DNA from: JAGXFP01 sp039714535
GTDB taxonomy: Bacteria; Desulfobacterota; Desulfobulbia; Desulfobulbales; JAGXFP01
Length of the DNA: 52,722 nucleotides
Assembly (NCBI GenBank): GCA_039714535.1
Contig: JBDLJC010000022.1
Span: forward strand, 1-52,722
Direction: 5' to 3'
Positions 1 to 9,800 of the stretch are shown here, piece after piece (the first letter of the stretch is position 1; each line of letters opens with the position of its first letter). A model generated the notes under the pieces. The model worked only from the letters and a program-made list of their open reading frames with translations. It had not been told where the DNA came from and did no database searches. Both the position numbers and the translations under genes were made by a program.

Positions 1-135
1 TGGGGGCACCAAATATTACCACGAAATGCCATGAAGCTCAATTATTTCAATGTGTTACAGTGTGATTGTCCTGCTTGTTACTTTTGCAAAAGGCTCAATA
101 ATATACTGTTTCTTCGAATGTACTGACTCAAATGA

Positions 136-622
136 TTAAATTTTGGTAACCCAACCCTTGCCTTTCATCCGCATACCTACCGAAGAAATTGAGAGAAATC
201 CCCATCGGAAAAATTTAGAGTTGAGACCTGCAGCCATAACAGTTTTGCTCTTACTTGGCAATTTTAAGAACGCGCCCATAAATCCACGCATAAACTCCTG
301 GGTCAGGCTCTGGGGATTATCAAAAATTTGGTTCTGCAGAGTTCCGAGTCCGATACATTGAAGAATGTATACGTTCAAACGTGGTTTCAGGACAAATAAC
401 TTTTTTCTTCCTGTGCTTAAAACATAGTGAATCGTTAGGGCATTTCAAGCTGCAGGCTCCACACCCAAGGCACAGATCATTGTTTACAACTGCTTTTTTC
501 TTCTTTTTAGGGTCTTCATTTTGAGTTGACACCAGATCAATGGCATCGATGGAGCATTTTTTAACACAGATTCCCAAGCCAATTAAACTGGTTATCAACA
601 GGTTGGCTTGGTCCGACCCGAA
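136..622 (-). pseudogene. Frameshifted remnant of an HTH-ferredoxin paralogue
   Basis: This is a decayed copy of the C-terminal half of the intact ferredoxin-type protein encoded at 876-2204. Reading leftwards, an open stretch from 622 to about 370 matches the paralogue through the second iron-sulfur motif (CLGCGACSLKCP) and the ETTFER segment. The match then continues in another frame down to 136 (IFDNPQSLTQEFMRG, then KGKGWVTKI against QGRGWLTEL). The join near 360-380 therefore needs a frameshift. In the first iron-sulfur motif two of the four cysteines are replaced by leucine. The paralogue's N-terminal HTH and cysteine-rich middle are missing; the sequence to the right (roughly 700-870) shows no match. 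A 45-codon frame at 561-698 crosses the junction and resembles nothing I know. I infer tandem duplication followed by decay. Confidence 0.8.
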
Positions 623-875
623 TTAAAACCCTGGCACCCTCAAGGAATTCAACGGTATATCCAATTATGTTATCGAGATCCTCGGGCAACGTCCCCATCA
701 ATACCATTGGTTATCCCTAGGCAGAGCAGTTTTAAGGAAACTTTATTGGAGCTCCCACCAAACAGAAAGATCAATTCCCATTATAAGGTCATGTCAATCC
801 AGCAAACACTGAAATCAATGAGGGCTTCCCGGAAGCAGCTAAAATCACCGAATTGTAACATTGAGAATATTACAA

Positions 876-2204
876 TCAATCCTTATCCTGCGGATGCGTA
901 TACAATTCAGTGAGCCACCCTCTGCCCTGTATTTTAATCCCTGCTTTCATGAAAGTTAAAAACCTGGACCTTAACAGGTCGCTCATTAGAGCTTTTTTAG
1001 TTGCCGGGATTCTCAAAAATCCTCCTAGAATACCCCGCATCACATCTTGAGTCATACTCTGGGGATTATCAAAGATCTGGTACTGAAGATTTCCTCTTTC
1101 CAAAGACTGCAAAATCACTCTTTCGAACGTCGTCTCCGGGTGGATCACCCGCTGTTCCCTTTTTACCAGCTTTAACGATTTCGGCTTGCATTTCATCGCG
1201 CATACACCACAGCCAAGGCATATAGATTTGTCAATTTTCGGGCTTTTCTTTTTCTTGGTCTGAGGATTGTCAATCGGCACCATTTCAATAGCATTGATAT
1301 GACAGGCTTTGGCACATTTTCCACACCCGGAACAGGTTTCCTCTTCTATTTCGGCGATAAAAGTAGATGTGACAAGGGTATTCGGATAACCGAATTTCGT
1401 GATCCCAAGAAGCAGATTGCAACAACAACCACAGCAATGGCACATGAAGCCCGCTGTGTTTTTTACATTATCAGCATTAATCACCAGGCCCAAATCTTTT
1501 GAGCGGGCCAAATTGTCGAGCATTTCCGATTTAGACACTGGTTTGGCAAATTTATTACGAACCATGGTGTCGCTGATATCGCCAAACATGGAACATGTAT
1601 CCAACGGAGTTTCACAAGTCTTTTCACCCATGTGTGTTTTTTCGTGCCGGCAGGAGCATAACCCGATGGCAAATCTGTCATTGGCCTCTATAATCGCCGA
1701 CGCTTTCTCGTAATCCAGAATCTCCACATGGTCAGCAACCGCCTCTTCATAAGGTAGAGTCCTCTCTACGGATGTTTTTTCACCATGTCGCCAGTTCATT
1801 CTATAAAAAGAGCCTTCCATAAGATAGTCATGAAAAAGCTTCGCCCATTCTTTGGAGGGGAGGTTGTCACCTGTCCTCATCATTGTAAACTCGAACAACC
1901 CAATGACGATGGGGGAAGGCATGTAGTAATAATCATTATTTACCCATGCATCCATGACAAGTCCCTTTTCACAAAGACTCTCGATGACCTTCCTTAGACG
2001 GGTAGGTTCATATTTTGTAACTTTTGCAACACGCGCCAGGTTGGAAAAGCCATACGGCATTTTAACTACGACATCAGCCTCTTCCTCGGAATAGAGTGCT
2101 TTGATCATATTGTAAAACTTCTCATTCCACCCCGCTCTCAAGGTAAGATTATTAATTTTTTTACCCAACTCCTGATAGACATCCTTCCCGACCATATGAC
2201 CCAT
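876..2204 (-). CDS. HTH-like and double [4Fe-4S] ferredoxin-domain protein
   Basis: The 442-residue product begins with a winged-helix-like segment (about residues 35-95, with LARVAKVTKYEPTRLRKVIE). A cysteine-rich centre follows (CSCRHEK, then CHCCGCCCN near 255-263), then two ferredoxin motifs (CSGCGKCAKAC near 290 and CLGCGVCAMKC near 328), and a basic amphipathic tail. The eight ferredoxin cysteines predict two [4Fe-4S] clusters and a role in electron transfer. The ATG at 2204 has an AGAGG ribosome-binding site. It is the third gene of the minus-strand operon headed by the polyketide synthase and lies 165 bases after the GMC oxidoreductase. Such proteins are usually annotated only as 4Fe-4S binding proteins. 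I infer that it passes electrons to or from the oxidoreductase or the synthase product; nothing in the sequence shows the partner. A decayed copy lies at 136-622. Confidence 0.8.
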   Translation of the reverse strand: MGHMVGKDVYQELGKKINNLTLRAGWNEKFYNMIKALYSEEEADVVVKMPYGFSNLARVAKVTKYEPTRLRKVIESLCEKGLVMDAWVNNDYYYMPSPIVIGLFEFTMMRTGDNLPSKEWAKLFHDYLMEGSFYRMNWRHGEKTSVERTLPYEEAVADHVEILDYEKASAIIEANDRFAIGLCSCRHEKTHMGEKTCETPLDTCSMFGDISDTMVRNKFAKPVSKSEMLDNLARSKDLGLVINADNVKNTAGFMCHCCGCCCNLLLGITKFGYPNTLVTSTFIAEIEEETCSGCGKCAKACHINAIEMVPIDNPQTKKKKSPKIDKSICLGCGVCAMKCKPKSLKLVKREQRVIHPETTFERVILQSLERGNLQYQIFDNPQSMTQDVMRGILGGFLRIPATKKALMSDLLRSRFLTFMKAGIKIQGRGWLTELYTHPQDKD

Positions 2205-2295
2205 AACTAACCTCTTATTTCATCTCTGCAATCAGACGTTTATGTCTTTCCAAAGATAGACAAACACCACTAAATGCCACATCAATACCTGTGCA

Positions 2296-2330
2296 GGGAG
2301 CCTCCGAAATGCTAAATGTGGGAGGCTCCC
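2296..2330 (-). other. Intercistronic 10-bp perfect hairpin
   Basis: The arms GGGAGCCTCC (2296-2305) and GGAGGCTCCC (2321-2330) are perfectly complementary around a 15-base loop. It lies between the stop of the GMC oxidoreductase (2370) and the start of the ferredoxin gene (2204). No U-tract follows on the minus strand, so it is not a canonical intrinsic terminator. It could be a 3'-end stabiliser or a partial attenuator that sets expression of the iron-sulfur gene. Confidence 0.55.
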
Positions 2331-2369
2331 GACCAGGTCGGAAATTTACTCAATCATTCGAATTGCTCA

Positions 2370-3713
2370 TTAAAGTATCTTGGCAAGTCGTTTGGCAAAG
2401 GCAACGATGGTCAGAATTGGTGGTAACCTTTCACTATTACTAAACTCTTTAGCAGGAAAAACGCTTGCATCACAAACGAACAGGTTATCGACCGCGGTCG
2501 TCTGCAAATCAGAGTCAACAACCGCCCCGATCGCAGCACCACCACCTGGATGCGCCCCCTGAATTTTCCCTTCAAAAAATGAATTGGGATCCGCGCCTGC
2601 CTTGGTCAGAATCTCCCGGGATATGGATGCGCCTTTTTTCAGTCGCTGCCAGTCTCGATCTGTTAATGGCTTGGAACATTTACCATCAGCAAACACACGA
2701 CCGTTTGCATCGTCAGTAATTTTTGTCATAATGGAGAGCATTTTCTTCGAGCTTTTCATGGCACGAACCGGATCCATTTCCATGAGTCTGGTCATGCGGT
2801 CATGGTTCATAAAAGGAGATAGGAGAAACAAGTCGTCATCAGCCCAATCAAGATTTACAAGCGCCATATTAATCTCATGGTCTTGGTTATGGCCTTTTTC
2901 ACTGGTGATTCCATATGTGTTCCAAAAAATGTCGAGGAAAAACCCGTCTCCAGACTCAATTCCTGACTGCTGCAAAATAACTGGTGTTGCCATGCCACCA
3001 GCACAGAGGATAACCGTACCGCCCTTTATTTTCTTTTCGCCTTTTGGGGTCTTGGCAATTACTCCGGTGGCTTTGCCGTTAACTCTGGTAACTTCTTTAA
3101 CTTTACTGCCATAAAGGATATGAGCGCCCTTTTGCTCGGCCTCATCAATCCACCCGCGAGTGTCCCATTTGGCCTCGTATTTGCAGCCATAAAGACATTT
3201 ATGGCATTTCACGCACTTTTTCTGATCGACTGATTTTGGCATGGGGACAAAATTATAGCCAAGCGAACTGGCCGCATCCCGGATAGATCGAGACCCTTTT
3301 GAAAGAAGCCTTTCCCCTACGGGTTTAAGTCCGACTTCCCGTTCAGTCTCTTCAAACTCATCAGTAAGGTCAACCCCGACACTCTTCAATTCTTCTTCCA
3401 TACAACGGGCGCCGTTGCCAAGCGAAATGACACTACTGCCACCTCCACAAATTGCCCGCCACATAATGACGTCTCCATCTGTTGTTTTAGGTGGCCACAA
3501 CGGAATCTTACGCATCGGTCTTGGAACAATGTCGGGTAACAGTTTGAAATCAAAAGTGTTGTTACAGTCCATAAAATTTCCGACACTCTTCAGCGGCATA
3601 CCCCACTCAATACAGAGGACATCCTTACCACGGTTAGCCAATTCCCTGACCAACGTCCCCCCGCCAGCTCCCGAGCCCACAATAATGTAGTCGTACTTTT
3701 CTTTAAGATTCAT
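2370..3713 (-). CDS. GMC-family FAD-dependent oxidoreductase with Cys cluster
   Basis: The product is 447 residues when started at the ATG at 3713, which has a strong AGGAGG site 7 bases upstream. An upstream in-frame start at 3788 would add 25 residues without FAD-fold character and is rejected. Residues 6-35 form the FAD-binding Rossmann motif (VGSGAGGG, then CIE). The C-terminal GMC segment is recognisable (PGGGAAIGAVVDSDL, VCDASVFP, PPILTI). A cysteine cluster of pattern CxxCxxCxxxC (KCVKCHKCLYGC) sits mid-protein, as in the long-chain alcohol and sterol oxidase branch of GMC enzymes. The family oxidises alcohols to aldehydes or ketones with FAD. The gene follows the polyketide synthase by 115 bases on the same strand, so I infer oxidation of a hydroxyl or tailoring of the synthase product. 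The substrate is unknown. Confidence 0.85.
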   Translation of the reverse strand: MNLKEKYDYIIVGSGAGGGTLVRELANRGKDVLCIEWGMPLKSVGNFMDCNNTFDFKLLPDIVPRPMRKIPLWPPKTTDGDVIMWRAICGGGSSVISLGNGARCMEEELKSVGVDLTDEFEETEREVGLKPVGERLLSKGSRSIRDAASSLGYNFVPMPKSVDQKKCVKCHKCLYGCKYEAKWDTRGWIDEAEQKGAHILYGSKVKEVTRVNGKATGVIAKTPKGEKKIKGGTVILCAGGMATPVILQQSGIESGDGFFLDIFWNTYGITSEKGHNQDHEINMALVNLDWADDDLFLLSPFMNHDRMTRLMEMDPVRAMKSSKKMLSIMTKITDDANGRVFADGKCSKPLTDRDWQRLKKGASISREILTKAGADPNSFFEGKIQGAHPGGGAAIGAVVDSDLQTTAVDNLFVCDASVFPAKEFSNSERLPPILTIVAFAKRLAKIL

Positions 3714-3828
3714 CTTTTGACCTCCTCGTCTAAGTTTTCCATTTATGCAAACAATAGAAGAAAACACTCTTTCCAGCCGACCATTCACTCAACCCAACCA
3801 CACATCAACCTATTGGTAATATGCTGTT

Positions 3829-6800
3829 TCACCGGTTAAAAATATTATCGCCGGCAATTGTTATAACTATTTCATCTTTTTTGCTGGTGCAAACTGTACT
3901 TAAAAAAGTATCCGCTTGGCTGTCTTTGCTTTTAAACACAATCCATTGCCGATCAAATATCTCAGTGAGTTCTGGAATTACTCTTTTCAGGGAGTTGGCC
4001 TTTTTCCCGGCTTCAATCAAGGTCCAGACCCTGGTGGCCGACAAATCAAATGACTCTCCGGTTTCATCCATAAGACGCATTGCCAGGCTGTATCCGTCAT
4101 CACCAAGTAAGCCGTTCCATAGTTCGGTTGTCCGAGGTTCAACTTTTTCAGAATCGATACCGACCGGGCCTTCACCTATCATTGCATAGGAGGTTCCAGT
4201 TCCGTCCGCTAAAGAGATATCAATTGCCGCCGTTTTCACAGCTTGACTGCCGTTAAAAGCCAATTCGGGCTTTCCTGTTTTTGCATGTTGTATGGAGATA
4301 TCGCCAAAGGGAAGCTTGGCTCCGTAGAATAATTCAAGATGCCTGGAGGCAGCCATTTTCCCTGCCACAATATTACCTATAAGAGATTCATGACGCGGTT
4401 TGGCCTTGCCTTTTATCAGTTTCTTACGGTCATTTTCGGGTAGGACCGCCATGAACCTCTTTTGGGCCATATCTTTATGCGCCACCATGAAAACTGTTAC
4501 CTGCTTTTGACCAACTGTTTCTTTGAGGTAGCTGTTAAATTTTTCCAGAGGAATGGTTTTTGTTTTTCGTTCAGGAACAAGATTCACCTTGGTTGACGGC
4601 GCCTTTGCAATAAAACCCTTAACCATCTCAACAACTTTGCCTTTCTTGTCAAAGACTGTTATATCAGCCTTCATCTCGCTATCCGAACGAGACACCACCT
4701 TTGACCAGCAGACCACTTTTTCTCCGTCTTTATATGGCCGAAAGAAGATGAATTCATCGAAATGATCCGGCAGGAACCCTGCGGGAAGCCCCAAGGCCGC
4801 TGACTGTAACATTGCGTCACGAACAGCCGGAGATGGAGTCTGGGTATTCTGCTCAAATCCGGAGCTATAATATTGCGCCTCCACCGGCACCGTGATTTCA
4901 GTCAATGTTTCCGTGTCAGAGATTCCATAAATTTTAGAGATCCTTCTCAAAAAACGACCCTGAAACAAAGGTGACGGCGAAAACTCCTCCGGGCTTTTCG
5001 AATATTTCTTTTTCGGGATAGATGGGCACTTAGGCAAGAGATTCTTCTTCAAAGATGGCAAGCCAAACAGACATTCGATTTCAAAATGATTAGAAGTAAA
5101 ACCGTCCGAGTCAGACCGCATTGATGCCTTTACGGACGTCACGCCGTTAACCGTAGGTCCAACCAGAACATATGTTTGCACCTTTGTTCCGATCTCTTCC
5201 GGGATAATCATAGGCCGCTTTAATTGAATGTCCCTAATGACCGGCGTCCGGTTTGTTCCAATACAGGCCTTCGCTGCTTGAACCATTGACTCCAAACCGA
5301 GCACTGTAGGCATCAGCGGGGTGCCGGCAAAAACATGCTCAGGGATGTACTTGTCGTCATGATGGGTTAGGGTCGCCTCGGTTACCAGATCAACGCCTGG
5401 CACAAAGCGCAGTATCTTTTCAAGAAAACGCCACTTAGGTATCTGTACGGTCGGCATCAGCTTTCTCTCCAGAGAGTTGCTTAACCGGCCCATGTAGACA
5501 AAGTTCTTGAAGGAGTGTGCCCGGGTTGCCAAATCGACATAGGAACTAATTCCTCTCTCTATGGGAATGGGCGTAACGCCAGCGCCTCGCAGCATATCAA
5601 GCGAGCCTGACTTTGCGCCGATTCCTATATCTTCCCAGATAGAATAACCCACAGAAAAACCATCAATTTGGGGAAATCGCTTCAAAACGCTCTTGGTAGC
5701 CGCATCAAGCCATGCATTGGCAAACGCATAGTCGGCCTGTCTGAACATCCCTGTTCTCCCTAACACTGAAGAAAGAACGTGCAGCGCTTTTAAATGTTTA
5801 GGCTTTGCCGCTTTGAGTAAGTTATAGAGACCAAAAGCCTTGATCCGTATGCACTTCAGATAACTCTCAAGCTCCATATCTTTAAATTCCGCAAACTGTG
5901 AGATACCAGCGCCATGAAGGATTGCGGTCACTGCCCCAAGTTGCTTGTTTATCTTCTTGACGGCCTTGGCAACAGCCTGGGCATCAGTAACATCGGCCTG
6001 AACGTACTGGTGCGGAATGGCCTTTTCATCCAAACGTTTCAGGTTTTTGGCCAATTCACTGTCCGAACCTTCACCTGGTAAAGGAGATGAGCCCATCAAC
6101 CCCAGCTTGACCCCTGTTTTTTGGGCCAAGGCAAAGGCCATCTCAAAAGTAATGCCTTTACCTCCGCCCGAAACAAGCAACGTATCCGCTGAGTTGAGAG
6201 GCTTCGCCTTTTTGGGAGCTTCGGCGGTCTGTACTGTGGTAGGTGACAATCGTGTACCATCTTCAGAAAGATGAAATTCCACCCGATCACTTAAATGCTG
6301 CATCTCTGTGAAAACAGTACCCGCAACCTTTGACGGATTCCACTTGCCCGGGACTGTCAGCCACTTCCAGTTATAATTAGGCTTGTCATATTCCTGAGCT
6401 AGAGTCCTGAGAAGTCCGGCGGCGCCATCGATGTCCATTCCGGCATCATTTTTGGATACCGGGCGTACTACAAAAGCCTGAAGATAGTCATCCTGCAGAT
6501 TGCTCTTGTGCAAAACGTTTTTCATTATTTTAAAAAGGTCAGTTGCAAGGCCTTCGACACGTTTTGTGAAACCTTCAGCATCAACCTCCAAGAATGATTT
6601 TTTTGTCTCGGGAAGGACAATAATCACGCCACCCACCGAGGGTAGAAATGCATAGTCTGCTGCTTGGGAAAGCTTAAGGGAAACGGTCTCAATCCCCTTT
6701 TTCTTAAGGGTGCTGACCACTGATTTTGCCCGCGCACATTTATTGTCGCCAATAACGTAGAATGTTTTCGATTTTTTAATTGGCAAGGGTTCTTCATCGG

Positions 6801-9800
6801 AAATGGGCGCCGGTAGAAGTTCAAGGCCAAACATTTTCAGCCACGCTTCTGAGGCGGAACCAACCACGGCCGTTCTTTCACCAGTGTGCTCAACCACTGT
6901 ATCAACAAGATACTGAATTGAAGCATTAGAAACCATTCCCGGGTCCAAGGGAAAGTCTGTCCCGATTTTCTTGCTTAGCATCAAGGCAAGCTCACCGGCC
7001 TTTATCGAGTCCAGATTCAGATCATCACGCAATTTCTTGTCAGGTGTAATGAAATCTATCGGGAACCCGGTTCGGGCCGATATCCAGTTTACTGCAATTT
7101 CCAGCACAGATTCGTCCTCTTTAGCCGGTTCAAAGGCAGGCTTCACTTCTTCCGGTTGGCTCTCATCTCCTTGTGGTAATTCAGCAAGCCCCTCCTGATT
7201 TCCGGGCCAACTTTGGTAGTCAAGTTTAAGGAACTGTTTGATAAACGAATGCCGCTGGGCAAGATATTGATCAAAGTCTTCTGATTGCGCCTCATCCGGT
7301 AAAATCTCCAATGGCGCGCCGCTGCCGACAGTCAAATTCAGCTCTTTCTCTGGAGCAAGGACAGGTTTTTCACTGGGATTTACTATGAGCACCGGATCAT
7401 ACTGTTCGATATCAAACGGCTTGGTCAGCCGGTGCTCAAAAAGTTTGTTCATGCGAACAGGAAAGCCTAATACATAGGCGCGGGAGACAAGGCGATTCAT
7501 AAGGTGAAAATCATCTTCTCTCTCCAGATCAGTCGGGTAAGACTCGACATTGTCCTCCCCAAGAATATCTTTGACTAAATTAGTCAAGACCGTGCCCGGT
7601 CCAATTTCGATCCAGAGTGTCGGTTTTTGCTTGGCAATATTCTCTATTGCCTCCATAAAGCGGACAGGCTGAGCAATCTGATTGCCGAGTAATTCTCTGA
7701 TATCAACGTCACTTGGCAAAACATTACCCGTCGCTGTTGAATAGACGTGGGCCCTGTCAAGCCCCATTATTGGAATACTATCAAGCTCCTTGCGAAGAAC
7801 TTTTGAGGCAGGGGCAACAAGTTTTGAATGGAAAGCGTGGGAAACAGGAATAGACCTCGCCCAGACACCTTCTTTCTCACATACCCCTAGAAACTTCTGA
7901 ATATCTTTTAATTTCCCGGATACAACTGTCTGGCGAGGAGAGTTGTAGTTAGAAACAACCAAGCCAAACTTACCTTTGTTGAGCATTTTCTCAACATCAG
8001 ATGGAGCAATGCCGATTGCTGCCATCCCGCCAGTGCCCTTGCCCGAGGCATTATTCATTGCCTGCGCCCGCAAGGCGGCAATCTGCAGAGCATCTATGGG
8101 TAAAACTCCTCCTCCCGCCGCTAAAGCGCTTATTTCTCCCAAGCTATGGCCAACTGTGAAGTCCGGTTTTAATCCCAGAAAATCCAGCACCTTGAAAGCT
8201 GCCATTGAGCAGGAAACAATCGATGGTTGCTGAAAAACTGTCTCCCGCAACTCCTCTGTCCACCTTTTTATAGTCTCTTCCGTGGCTCCATGCAGGTCGC
8301 GAAAAACCTTAGCCCGGAAACTTTCCCCGGTTAAGGCATACATTCTGGCCTCAAAGTCGTGGCAGATCTCACGGACAAAAGGATATCTCCTTAAGAAATG
8401 GGAAGCCATATTCAACCGATGTGAACCCTGGCCGGGAAAGAGTCCAACCATTGTTGGATTTTTTATGGCTTGCCCGGCAAAAATATCTCGTGCTGGATTG
8501 TTTATCGCACCAAGGCTTTTCCCTGCAGAGAGCATGTCATGAACCATCTGCAACTGTTTTGTGAGGCCCCAAGGTGTTTTCGCTACTATTGCCAAACGCA
8601 AACTCCCTTTAGGCTTTTCTTGTGCAAGTACAGCTGAAAGATCAATCAGTTCCGCCTGGCAAATTTTCTGCGCCAGGGAAATAAGCTTCTCAATTCGCTC
8701 CAACAAATCCCTTTCGCTTTTTCCCGAAAGAGCTATCACCTCGGAAGACTGCACCGAAGCTATCAGATTAACCTCATCTTCATCAGGCTGATCATCCTGA
8801 TTAGCTTCTTCAAGTGCAATATGAGTATTTACCCCGCCAAAACCAAAGGCTGAGACAGACGCTCGTCTGGGCCCAGAGGTATCCCAAAATCCGCCATAAC
8901 TTGGCCTTAGATTTGTCAGAGGGGTACCAAAGGCTGGATTGGCGACATGCCAATTCGTATGGGGTGGAATTATTTTTCTTTTCAAGGCCATGACCGCTTT
9001 AATGAGGCCGGCAACGCCGGCGGCAGCTTTGGTGTGTCCGATATTGGCCTTTATGCTCCCCAGATAACAGATGTGGCTATCGTCCGGTTTTGACTCATCA
9101 ATGGCCTTTTTTAATGCAGATATTTCTATTTTATCCCCCACCGCCGTTCCGGTTCCATGACCTTCAACGTAACCAACGGTCGATACGGGATAGCCCGCTC
9201 TTTTATACGTTTTCTCAATAGCCAGTCCCTGCCCTTCGATTTGCGGTTGGGTGATTCCTCCTGCCCCGTCAGAAGAAACGCCCCAACCTTTGATAACAGC
9301 GTGGATATCGTAACCATGCCGTTTTGCGTAATCTTCTGTGGCAAGAGCTACTATGCCGCAGCCTTCTCCTGTCTGCATGCCGTGTGCACGTTCGTCGTAG
9401 GGCCTAATATCTTCTTTTGCCAAAGCCTTGGTCTTGGCAAAACCGACGATTTCAAATGGATCGAGGCTCACGTCAACGCCACCGGCAAAGGCAACGTCCA
9501 TGTCGCCCATGGCAAGGTGGTTGCAGGCGTTTGTTACGGCGAGAAGAGAAGAAGCACATGCTCCGTCAACCGTGTACGCACCGGAACGGAAATCAAAATA
9601 ATTTGCGACACGTCCGGCAATTACGTTTGGAATGTTACCAGCCAGAAAATCCTCATTAATTTCAGGTAAAGGACTTGAGTAGAAATGATGGATTGCCTCA
9701 ACAAGAGCGTCAGCCTGATCACCGGAAAAATTTTTCTGGACGGCATTTCTGACAGCCCGTTCTACGTAAGGCCACCTGCTTTTCAACATGTGACTGCGGA

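Noticed and set aside
561..698. A 45-codon minus-strand frame with protein-like N-terminus (MGTLPEDLDNIIGYTVEF)
   Set aside because: It overlaps the decayed ferredoxin copy in another frame, resembles no family I know and lacks a clear ribosome-binding site; it may be a remnant, so it is only mentioned with the pseudogene.
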